Shown here piece by piece: positions 46,022-55,060 of a stretch of 64,000 bases of DNA. Under the pieces are notes generated by a model. The model was not told the DNA's origin, made no database searches, and saw only the letters and a list, made by a program, of their open reading frames with translations. How positions within the stretch are numbered: the stretch's first letter is position 1; each line of letters opens with the position of its first letter. Position numbers and translations under genes: made by a program. The DNA is taken from positions 42,523,501 through 42,587,500 of the forward strand of contig CM044866.1 of the NCBI GenBank assembly GCA_024500155.1. Direction: 5' to 3'. This DNA is from Chenopodium formosanum (taxonomy: Eukaryota; Streptophyta; Magnoliopsida; Caryophyllales; Amaranthaceae).

Positions 46022-46774
46022 CTAGTTGTTTCCCTTCTTCTTAGAATTTTTCCTGTTTTTAGACACATTCAAAGAAGATTCAACAAGATTAGCTTTAGAA
46101 GAATTAAGAGACAAATTTTCAAACTTATCCTTAAGGCGATTAGCCTCTTCGGTTCTCGTGTGGCTAATGAGTTCTTGAAGTGTCATGTCCTTCTTCTTGT
46201 GCTTCAAGGAATTGCGGTAGTCATTCCAAGATGGAGGAAATTTCTCCAAGAGAACATTGACTTGAAGAGTCTCACACATCTTCATGCCTTCACCAAGAAT
46301 CTCGGACACCAAATTTTCATAGTCATGGACTTGATCCATGATTGGAATCTCATCATCCATCTTAAAATTGATCCATTTGCCCATAACATACTTCTTCTTT
46401 CTCGCATCATCCAAACCATATTTCTTCTCAAGGAATCCCAAATGACCTTACTTGACTTGAAATTGACAAACAAGTCAAACAAGGTGTTGTTCATATGATT
46501 GAGAAGATGACCACGAACTAGCTTGTTGTCCTTTTCCCTTCTTATTCAAAGCTTCCGTTACAGTTGCCACAACAGGGTTCGTAGCGGTAGCGACTTGTTC
46601 TTCCGCCTTCTTGAGCACCTCAATGATGTCTTCATATAGCACATAATCTATTTCAATTTGCTTAAAGAAAATTAGTAACTTTTGTGACCATCTCTTATAG
46701 TTGTTATCGTCAAGAGGCTCTAACCTAGAGATGCCGGGAAGAGTCTTGTTCATAACACTAGTTGCAATAGACAT
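46022..46774 (-). pseudogene. copia gag, frameshifted
   Basis: Forms the virus-like particle. The ATG at 46774 (MSIATSVMNKTLPGISRLEP) leads to LDDNNYKRWSQKLLIFF, the typical start of copia-type gag (UBN2 / retrotran_gag family). The frame breaks after about 99 residues and resumes with TLFDLFVNFKSSKVIWDSL, YGLDDARKKKYVMGKWINF and KFPPSWNDYRNSLKHKKKDM, then a Lys/Ser-rich tail and a stop. The start codon lies only 17 bp from the 5' LTR, leaving almost no leader. Confidence 0.88.
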
Positions 46775-46951
46775 AATTTTTTTTTCAAATTGTTGTAATA
46801 TAAAGAGGGTCTAGAACAGGTAGTTAACAAAATGAACAAGAGAAGAGAAAATAATACTCAAAGAAATTTCGGTGTGAAGTGATAATAATCACTGACTTGA
46901 AAACGAAATTCGACGCAACGAACCGAGGTGCGCAATTGTATCCGCCAAAAC

Positions 46952-49394
46952 TGTAATACCCCGCATTTTTGAAACGTATTTTCTAATTAGTATTCTCTTA
47001 AAAAGGGTATTTTAGTAATTTATTTTACTATTTGAATTTTGGCGCCAAAAGTATTTTAAAACTCAATTATTATTTTTGGATTTTGGATAAGATTTATTAT
47101 CCATTTATTTTATTTTAAAAATCGGATTATTTATATATATTTCGGATATTTTAATTAAACAAAATTATATTTTATTATTTATTTAAAAGGGCCGAAAATT
47201 CCTAAATTATTAACTATGATTTTCGGATTTTCTATGTGTAGAAAATCTGATTTTCTTAGTTATTTTATTTAGTGAATAATTGGAATTTTATTAATTAATT
47301 ATTTTATACAATAAATATTATTTACACAATTATTTTTAATTCCTTAAAACTAGCAAATTAATTCCCTAAATATCTAAAGCCATCATGATGGATTTTTTGG
47401 TGACTTATTTTGGTAAATTATATTTTTAATTATCTCCTCAAATATCTTATTTTCCTTAATTTTATTTCTCCATCTTTTTAATATCTAATCATCATATTTT
47501 CTTGTCATTCATTCTTCTTAATTATCCCCCAAGTAATTCCAATGTCCTTATTATTTTTCATGACATACATACATTCCATATTCAATTATACACAATCAAC
47601 TTAATATCCAAAGTTTACTCACTTCTCCAAATAATCTCTTAAACCCTACTTGCCAAAATTCTTCCCACATTCTCTTGCTATAATTCTTGCATGAGATAGC
47701 CTATAAATACCCCTTCATACCTCTCATATTCTTCACACCAAAAACCCAATTCTCTTCTTCTCTCTTATTCTTCTTTTCCCTAAACCTTTTCATACTTTTC
47801 TTCTCCTCTTTTCATACAAATATTATCCTGTATACCTTTGAAGCCAGTTTTAGGGCACTTCTGGTCAGTTTTTGGTGTTCACATAAGATTGTTCCTCTCG
47901 AAAAATCCTTGAGGTTAGGCTCAAGAATCACCCAATTCGGAGTTATATTGAAGGAGTTATGACCTCTGCAAGTTCTGCCTATTCTTTCCAACGAAAATTC
48001 AATTCTCTTTAATCCTATTCTTTTATTTTCTTCATGGTTAGTTTTCTAAAATACAAATACCTATTTCAAAGCTATAATTTTATATTAAAGTATTATTTTA
48101 AAAGAGTTTTATAGCCCATGCACATTAGATTTGAGTTTATGTTGTGATAACCTTATGGTTATGTTATTTGCAAGGTGTATTCGTGGTTGAACTTTGATAG
48201 TGCGAAATATTGATTGATATTCGGAATCAAGGTTCTTGAGGTTCTTTTTGTGTAGTTTTTCTAGCAAGGATCAAGGTACATTTAGGTGGCTAGATACCTT
48301 TAAAAGTGATTGGTTTGAATAACATGTTTTGAATGATTTTATGATGATTGAATCAAATTGATTTGAATTATGATTTTGAAATAAATTATGTTTGAAGGTA
48401 TTGATTTTAATAAAAGTATTTTGAATGATTGATTTTTAAATCATGTTTTGAATGGTTTGAATTACTTATCATGTTTAAATAAAGGAATTGATTTTAAAAG
48501 GTTTGTTGAATTAAATAAAAGGTTTTTCAAGGAAGAGTTATTGATTTTGAAAAGTTATTAATATGAGATTTTATTCTCAAGTATCTATTTAAAAGGTTTT
48601 GATTTTCAAAGTATGTGGAATTATTAAAAAGGAGTTTGAATTATATTGGAATTTACTGGATATTAAAAGGATTTATTGAACCATTAAATTATTATTATTA
48701 ATGCTTTATAAGCATGTTGGTAATCCCACTATGCGGATTTGGTATATTGATAAGGCCTTTGACTTTGTATGACCGGGTCTTTCCTCAAAAATAGCCTTGT
48801 AATATAAGGAGACTAGCTTGGGGGTGTGCACACTTGGGTGAGGAATTGGATTAAATGAAATTGGTTCTTAATAAAGGAATTGGTTTTATTAACTATTATT
48901 TTGAATATTGTATCATTTGAATCGGTTTTGGAATAATGAGTTTGGAATTTATTGGATTAATTATTGGAATTGGTTTTAAAAGCATGTTTGCAAATAAATT
49001 GAGTTTACATTACTTGCACTTATCGTACTTAGCATATTTTGCTAATCCGTATTTCCTATTTGTTTTGGTTCGCCCTGTTTACCGTAATGGTAAGCAGTGT
49101 TGAGTATTTTCAGGTGGAGTCAATAATTGAGCATATGGATTTCTGGAAATGGTTTCACCTAGATTAGGAAGTGTTGGTCTTGTGTCTTTATTTTGAGTAC
49201 TTATAACAATGTTACTATTTTTATAAGTATTAATAAAAGAAAGTTGAGTTTCCGCTGAAAGTTTTGTTATTGAGTTAAGTATTTTGAGTAGCCTTGCGTA
49301 ATCACGCGGCAGTAACACTCCAAAGTCTATCTCTACGGTATAATTATATGTATTATACTAGTATTTCCGTAGAGGGAGATTTCGGGGTGTTACA
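46952..49394 (+). mobile_element. solo LTR, chromovirus (Tekay/Del-like) type
   Basis: 2443 bp, starting TGTAATACCCCGC and ending TTTCGGGGTGTTACA, the termini usual for Tekay/Del-like gypsy LTRs. No internal repeat, primer site or coding region, so only the LTR remains, probably after LTR-LTR recombination. Flanks AAAAC (46947-46951) and AGTAC (49395-49399) stand where the intact copia LTR has GGTAC, so the TSD has decayed. A TATAAATA box at 47702-47709 fits plus-strand transcription. Confidence 0.82.
47702..47709 (+). promoter_or_regulatory. TATA box of the solo LTR
   Basis: TATAAATA in the context CCTATAAATACCCC, followed by a CT-rich leader, as in plant LTR promoters. Confidence 0.55.
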
Positions 49395-49956
49395 AGTACG
49401 TTCCCTAAGGTTACACATACCACTCCCCCACAACGGCATTTTTGGGTGGGAGGTTGGAGACTAGTAAACTTATGCCCAAAGAGAGAATTGTGTTTAGCTT
49501 AATGTGTTTGATAATTGTGGTCATCTGAATTTTTCCAACCATGGAAATATATAATGGAAGATGGGATAATCAAGAGTTGAAGAATCCAATGAGACAAAAA
49601 CTTAAAATCAGAAATAATAGATAGTAAACAACCCTTTAAAACATCCCATTAATTATGGGTGTTAAGGGGGAGTTACAAAGGAAGAGGAAGTAAAAGAGAT
49701 GTTGGTAATCTCAACTTTTCTCTCACGCCCTGTAGGGCGAGTTCCGCCTGGTGGTGCGCCAGCAGGGCAAGCTCCCTCCTGGTAGGGCGAACAAACGACG
49801 AAAATCAACTTTACTCTCGCGCCCGGTCGGGCGGTCACCACCCGCTCGGGCGCCCTGATGTACTAGAAAACACTTGTTCTTGCGCCCGGTCGGGCGAGCC
49901 TCCGCCCGGTAGGGCGAGAAGTCAGCTACCTTTCTTCTCTTTACTCCAACATCTTT

Positions 49957-50218
49957 GATGTAGCAAATCTCAGTATGAAACATATTAGAAGTGGGATATT
50001 ATGAACCTGAGATCGATAATATTTGTTATAGTATAAAACACTCCAAGACGTTAAGAAACTTTTCAATTTGAATCCAATCCTCGGTACTAGGACAACAGAT
50101 ATACTCATTATCCTCTAAAGCTAGTCTAAAAAATACCTCTTTGACCTTGATTACAGAAGCTAACATATCATAAGTTGAATTCCATTTGGTCTTGCTACTC
50201 TTGCATTCAAGAATTAAT
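49957..50218 (-). pseudogene. hAT transposase relic, piece 1 (catalytic-domain region)
   Basis: The minus strand reads TKWNSTYDMLASVIKVKEVF, then CCPSTEDWIQIEKFLNVLECF and YPTSNMFHTEICYIK. This is the WNSTYxML / PSxxDWxxxExFLxxL / YPTANxFF...I series of RICESLEEPER-type hAT transposases. Two in-frame TAA codons are present. It ends at the copia TSD, and the text resumes at 28730 in the same direction with KEIRENIPN. The upstream side stops at a LINE poly(A) tail, so the N-terminal half of the transposase is not seen. Confidence 0.87.
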
Positions 50219-50226
50219 TTCCTCTC

Positions 50227-51002
50227 TTAATTTTTTTTTTTTTTTTTTTTTTTTTGAAGGAAAAATAAAAAGTTTGGTAAGTCTTCTCTCAAAACTGCAC
50301 CATAACTTATCTACAGAAATAAAATAAGAAAACTCAACACCTACATTAAGGTCAATGTTTACATAGTCTGTAGTTTGATGGCCTATAGCTGCAACATAAT
50401 CTGCTGCACGATTAGCTTCTCGGTACACATGACAAGAAAAAAACAAACTCAAAGTGAGCCAACAACTTCTTGACGTCATTCATTAGCAATTGAATTTTCC
50501 AATGACAACGTGCTTTTATCCTGCAAAATATTTATAATTAAAAGGTTATCACCTTCAATAAAAAGTATACTATGTTCAATAGCTAAGAGAAGACTATTAC
50601 GGGGAGCTATAGCTTCTGCAATAATAGGAGTCGAGGATAATGAGCACGACTAACTACATTATTTCTTGTATAATCTCTAATAACAACACCTGTTGACTCA
50701 GAGTTATTACGAACAAAATCATCAAAATTAATTTTAAAAACACCAGGAGGGGACCAATCAAGCTACTTGGATGGTTTTATGGTAAAGAGGAGAATGGATC
50801 TTAGGAACAATGGCATAAAATGAATCAAGATGAGAACGAATATCATGTAAAAATATTTTGAAAGCTATAGAATAAATACTCATGATAGTAGTGGGGTAAG
50901 ATTAAAAATGAGAGCATTTTGACCTTTCCACATACTCCATAAAGAAGAAATCGTTTTGATTGGAAGGTTAACATGATGATGAATGTCCCAGATTTATGAG
51001 TA
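50227..51002 (-). pseudogene. 5'-truncated LINE with RNase H domain and poly(A) tail
   Basis: The minus strand reads SSLWSMWKGQNALIFN, DWSPPGVFKINFDDFVRNN and STGVVIRDYTRNN, then, after a frameshift, IAEAIAPRNSLLLAIEHSI, FIEGDNLLIINILQ and HVYREANRAADYVA. This is the type I RNase H (RVT_3) domain at the end of plant LINE ORF2. Its 3' end is a run of about 29 A on the minus strand (T at 50227-50255), as expected of target-primed retroposition. At least one frameshift and several stops are present. It abuts the hAT relic on the poly(A) side. No TSD was found. Confidence 0.85.
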
Positions 51003-52191
51003 TTTTCCATGCTTTCAACCTTAGTAGGGCACTCTAACTAGGGAGCCTAGACGTGCGGGTGCATTGCTATGGGATGTTGGTTCGCCACCGAAGAGCTCAG
51101 ATCGGCTTTACGCTTTCGGGCTTGACTTGACGTGTTGACTGACATTTATGAGGTAAAAATAAAATTCATTATTTTATTGTATTCGTATCACATTACTCTT
51201 ATGTGACTAATTTATTTTCTGATTATGCAGGTAAACTGGCTGCCTTACGGACCTGACCCTGCTAGTGTTGTTCCTACGACTTTGTTCTCAGGATTTATAC
51301 GGTATCGCAACATCATCGAGTCGTACATGCCTGTATAAACCCAAATGTGTCTCCCCAAAAACAAACCCGGTGATAATACTTTTCACATCGAATCATAATC
51401 GAATGAAGTAAAAGTGTGGAAAGTCTAGTGTTGCGGTTAGTTTTTATTTCTTTTCTTTCTCTCTGTTTTCGAAAACCTATTTTATGAAAATAGCCAATCC
51501 AGTTTAGTTTGGTGCATGATATGGGTCCAATTATAGTGTAGTTGGATGTGGCTTGAAAAGAGCTTTCCAACGATATATTATAAGCCCAATTCCGATGAAT
51601 AATGAGGAAGTTATGGCCAAAATACTAAACCGGGCCCAAACCGGATTTTACCTACGGCCCAATGATCATGTGGAGGGTCCAAAGGTTTAGTCCCATTCCT
51701 AAACTAATTAGGATTTAATTAGAATCTTTTATGAGTTTCTAAAAGATCTTAATTATCCTTTTTGAAAAAGATAAAATCAAAGAGTTTGAAATTGAATAAA
51801 ACTTTCCTTTTTTAAGTCCTAATTCTATTCGAATTTAAAGATGTTCAAAAACAGTCAGATATTATTTTCGTGCCTCATATTCTTTATCAAAATCTTATAT
51901 TTTTGGGTATATCTTGAAATTATCTTTCCAATGATATATTATAATTTTAATTCCGAGCTATAACGAAAAAGATATGAAAGGAATACGAAACTCTATCCAA
52001 AACTGACACCCTCCCACTATTTCGGCCATATATTTTTATCTACAAAATATTTTAATCTGATTCTAATTGTGTTGCAAAGTATACTTCAAGAGCTTTCCAA
52101 ATACATATTATATGACTTATTTGGACTTCTGGATCAAAAGATATGATAAAAACAAAATCCGTAAAAACTGCCTGCAGCGCCGCATCACAGG

Positions 52192-52264
52192 CTGTCGCCT
52201 GGCGACAGGCCTGTCGCGCGGCGACACACCTGTTACTCGGCGACAGAGGCTATTGCGGCGACAG
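52192..52264. repeat. GC palindrome array in the solo LTR
   Basis: About four units, the first two near-perfect dyads and the later ones decayed. Position relative to the TATA box is as in the other copies. Confidence 0.8.
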
Positions 52265-52326
52265 CATCGTGTTTTATTCCTTTTCGAACTCCGATTCCTT
52301 TTTTATCATATCCGGACTGTTTTCAT

Positions 52327-52335
52327 TATAAATAG
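52327..52335 (+). promoter_or_regulatory. TATA box of the solo LTR
   Basis: TATAAATAG followed by GGTCCTTGGACC. It points rightwards, so any transcript would read the remaining PMD exons in sense. Confidence 0.55.
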
Positions 52336-54191
52336 GGTCCTTGGACCTCCGTTTTCAATCATCTACAATCATCAACTCTCATCTAAAATCAACAATCATT
52401 AATCTCTCTCTTTCTTCTCTAAAGCTAGAAGCTTTCTCTCTTTATCTCTTTCTAAACCAAATTTTCACAAACAAAATTCCGCATTCAAAAGATCTAGACA
52501 CACCTAGCCAAGTTCGAAGTTGTCTTCGCCCTAAACGTGAAAGGTTATAATTTCTGAGGGTTTGGTCCCAAATCTCTCTTTCAATTATTTAATTTAATTC
52601 TTTGATTTTATACTTTTCCTTGAAGTTACTAACGTGTGTATTTTGTTATTAGAAAGAGGTACGAGGCATCCAAGTAAGTACTTTAATTGTTTAATTGATC
52701 TTATAATATAGAAATCATGTTAAGATTGTTATTTTGATTCCTAGTATCATGTTAGGATGCTTCCCTTAGTATGATATTTAGGGTAATTTGCTTATATCAA
52801 TTATGATTCTAGGATGCTTCCTATTTCTTTCCTAATAGCATGTAAGTATCATGTTAGGGCTAAAGCTTTGATTTTTATTGTTTAGTGACATACTAGGGTT
52901 TGTTATTAATCTTGTTAGTATCATGCCTAGGATCTTGCTATTAATATCATGCTTTAACATGATTATGATAATTATGATTATTATGATTGTTATAATGATT
53001 ATTATTATGATTATTATTATTTTTATTGTTATTATGTAGCTTGTTATTATATTATTGTTATTGCTTGATCACGCCTTTTATGCATACTTAAAGGGAATTT
53101 GTACTTGTAATCACGCTTAATAAGATAATTAATAATCTTGTTTAGGGTTAATTTGATAATAATTCAAGTGATCGCCAATAATAGTTTTATCTGTGCATTA
53201 AATTCAACCAACATAGATAAAAAGGTTTAGGATTAATCTATTGATTGCATGTTAGTCAGAAAGCGCACATGAACACGAGTAGAATAAAGTAGAGGCCTAT
53301 TTTTAGGGCGAGTTATTTCTCTTTTAGATTGGATTTGTACCTTCATCCCCGAAGACCAGTCATGGTTCTAGACCTATTGGAGTTAACGATCTCCTAGATC
53401 GTTAAGGGGTGTAACCTTCACCCTGTGAACGGTTTACAAGTTCCTAAAACTTGTTGGCGACTCTTTTGCTCTAGCTTCCTTCCCTTTGGACGCCACCATG
53501 CTTAAGTGTATGATCATAGTGGGGCTCAAGGGTGGGATGCTTGAAATATTCCCTACAATGCCTGATCAAGTTGTTAGACAGCTTGGGTTCGTACAAGGTA
53601 TACCTAGGTACCCCATTAGGCCCGAAAAGGCCAAAAGACCGAAGAAAGTCAAGATGTATAGTGTTGAGTTCCCAGCTGAGACGACCATACACATGTGGGA
53701 GAGATTTATTCCATTTGCTGCATATTGTCTACCAGTTGCTCGCTACACTAGACTTAGTCGCGACAGTCCTACATACACGAATGATTACATTCCATGGTTG
53801 GTGAGATACTGTCACCCTCGTGTGTCACCCCCTGATGTACCTCAGGGTCGCGGTCTCCCCGAAAGGACCAACACTGATTATGTAAGTATATTTTCCTTTA
53901 GTTTTTTATTTTTTATTTTTTAACATTCTTTAATGTTTGCAGTGGGTTGGTTGCTTCGTTGAGTTCACACAGCGTTCACTTGCCGAGTCGCATGGGCCCA
54001 TGTCCCATGAGACTAAGGTCATAGCTTCACAAGCCCTTCGTGATTGGGATGTTATGCGTGGGTTGTGATTTGAGTTACGCTAGACACTTTTATTCTTAGT
54101 TGAACACTTTAATTATTGGTTGGACACTTTTATTATTCTGATTGTAATGGGACACTTTTATTATTCGTATGGACATGAGCACTTTACTTGT

Positions 54192-54268
<77 letters not shown>
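54192..54268. repeat. (TAA)n microsatellite
   Basis: About 25 units of TAA between the convergent PMD and OTU reading frames. The poly-Asn frame across it is an artefact. Confidence 0.95.
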
Positions 54269-54270
<2 letters not shown>

Positions 54271-54322
54271 CAAAGTTCAAACATCTATCATTACTTAAGT
54301 TCTGAGTAATGCATTACATCTA

Positions 54323-54869
54323 TCATGACGCGACTAATCTTTCCCACAAACTAATTCTACGTTGGTATCGTTGCTCCCATCCAATAACGCTAGGTTCACT
54401 AGCCCGGTACCAAACATTTGCAATCGGGGGAATTGGATGGTCTTGGTCAAGCTGCAAAAATATAAAATGAGACCCACCCACAGTACCTATAACAAAATCT
54501 CGAGCTGCTGCAGCAGCATTGTCGGGGGTTTGCAACGGTAACATAGTGATGCAAGGATAGTAGCTCGTTGGTGTAAGTCCAATGCCATAACAAATCACGG
54601 TTGCATTGTATAATGTAGCAATTACATACAAATCCTGAAAGGCTACCATCCAATGTCTTTCCCCACATGGGCCACCGCTCTGACGAATACGTCGTATCTC
54701 AAAATCCAAACCACTCACCTCGCAATAAATCCTCCTGTATAAGTGTGGATAACTAGTAATCTCATTAGCCATGAATTGTTGAGCTAACCTCCATTGCTCT
54801 TGATCACCCATGAAGAAGGCGGCAACACAACGAAAGCCGCAATTACCATCACCAATGACATCAATCCAC
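54323..54869 (-). CDS. OTU-like cysteine protease exon, MULE-associated type
   Basis: OTU proteases remove ubiquitin or ubiquitin-like tags. The frame of about 180 residues is open throughout. DVIGDGNCGFRCVAAFF contains the D-G-N-C active site with catalytic Asp and Cys, and GGSHFIFLQL about 145 residues along supplies the catalytic His. The intervening RHWMVAFQDLYVIATLY and the CP(I)PPI-like HPIPPIANVW tail are those of OTU proteins carried by plant Mutator-like elements. There is no ATG at the upstream limit, and TTTTGATTCAG just before TGGATTGAT is a good splice acceptor, so this is probably the last exon of a longer gene whose earlier exons I cannot find. It faces the PMD gene tail to tail. 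Confidence 0.75.
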
Positions 54870-54899
54870 TGAATCAAAAACTTTAAATTCTCTGTCTAC

Positions 54900-55060
54900 A
54901 CTTTCTCATTCTCTCTCTACCATCCTCCTCTTTCATCCAGCACTCAATAAATTTTTTAAAAAACCGAAACCGAACCACTTACGAAAAAAACCGAACCAAA
55001 TTTCTTATTCGGTTCTTTTCGGTTCGATTTTAAACCGAGTTTGTTTCACCCCTAGATAAA
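54900..55060. repeat. ACCGAACC/GGTTCGG inverted-repeat segment
   Basis: Dispersed AAACCGAACC words and their complements (CGGTTCTTTTCGGTTCG), ending TTTCACCCCTAG. This resembles a decayed terminal region of a hAT-type repeat (CTAGGGGTGAAAC end). Boundaries are uncertain. Confidence 0.35.

Larger units (their letters stand above)
28731..49951 (-). mobile_element. Ty1/copia retrotransposon, split by two later insertions
   Basis: LTRs run from TGTTGTAAT to TTACTCCAACA, with TSD TCTTT at 28726-28730 and 49952-49956. Reading leftwards: 5' LTR, gag, protease, integrase, reverse transcriptase, RNase H, polypurine tract, 3' LTR. Integrase before RT defines copia. Without the Tat/Ogre-like element in pol (31954-44716) and the solo LTR in the 5' LTR (46952-49394), about 6 kb remains, normal for copia. 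Stops and frameshifts affect gag and pol. The host site is the hAT relic. Confidence 0.92.
46792..49951 (-). repeat. 5' LTR of the copia element, interrupted at 46952-49394
   Basis: Native parts are 46792-46951 and 49395-49951, together about 712 bp once one copy of the 5-bp TSD is removed, against 713 bp for the 3' LTR. The GC palindrome modules are at 49726-49919. Promoter and U3 lie in the larger right-hand part; the insertion sits nearer the U5 end. Confidence 0.9.
51332..53557 (+). mobile_element. solo LTR of the Tat/Ogre-like family (copy 5, opposite orientation)
   Basis: It starts TGTATAAACCCAAATGTGTCTCC and ends TATTCCCTACA, the reverse complement of the family LTR, with an exact TSD ATGCC at 51327-51331 and 53558-53562. 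A palindrome array lies at 52192-52264 (CTGTCGCCTGGCGACAG, CTGTCGCGCGGCGACA and weaker units), 62 bp before TATAAATAG at 52327-52335. No interior is present. It is clearly older than the copy at 42665, as judged by divergence. Confidence 0.92.
51231..54068 (+). pseudogene. plant mobile domain (PMD / MAIN-like) gene, C-terminal exons, split by a solo LTR
   Basis: Exon 51231-51331, preceded by a GT-AG intron (51153-51230), reads VNWLPYGPDPASVV and RYRNIIESYMP. After the LTR it continues in frame with DQVVRQLGFVQGIPRYPI, then FPAETTIHMWERF, to a GT at 53882. An intron of 61 bp ends TTTGCAG at 53942, and the last exon reads WVGCFVEFTQRSLAESHGPM to TGA at 54066-54068. The W.PY, RQFG..Q.IP and W pattern is that of the plant mobile domain, carried by MAIN/MAIL genes and by many MULE and retrotransposon copies. 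A possible earlier exon ends at 51152 but its frame is unclear. Apart from the LTR the exons look open, so decay is recent. Confidence 0.75.

Noticed and set aside
54120..54305. Poly-Asn open frame
   Set aside because: Translation of the (TAA)n microsatellite.
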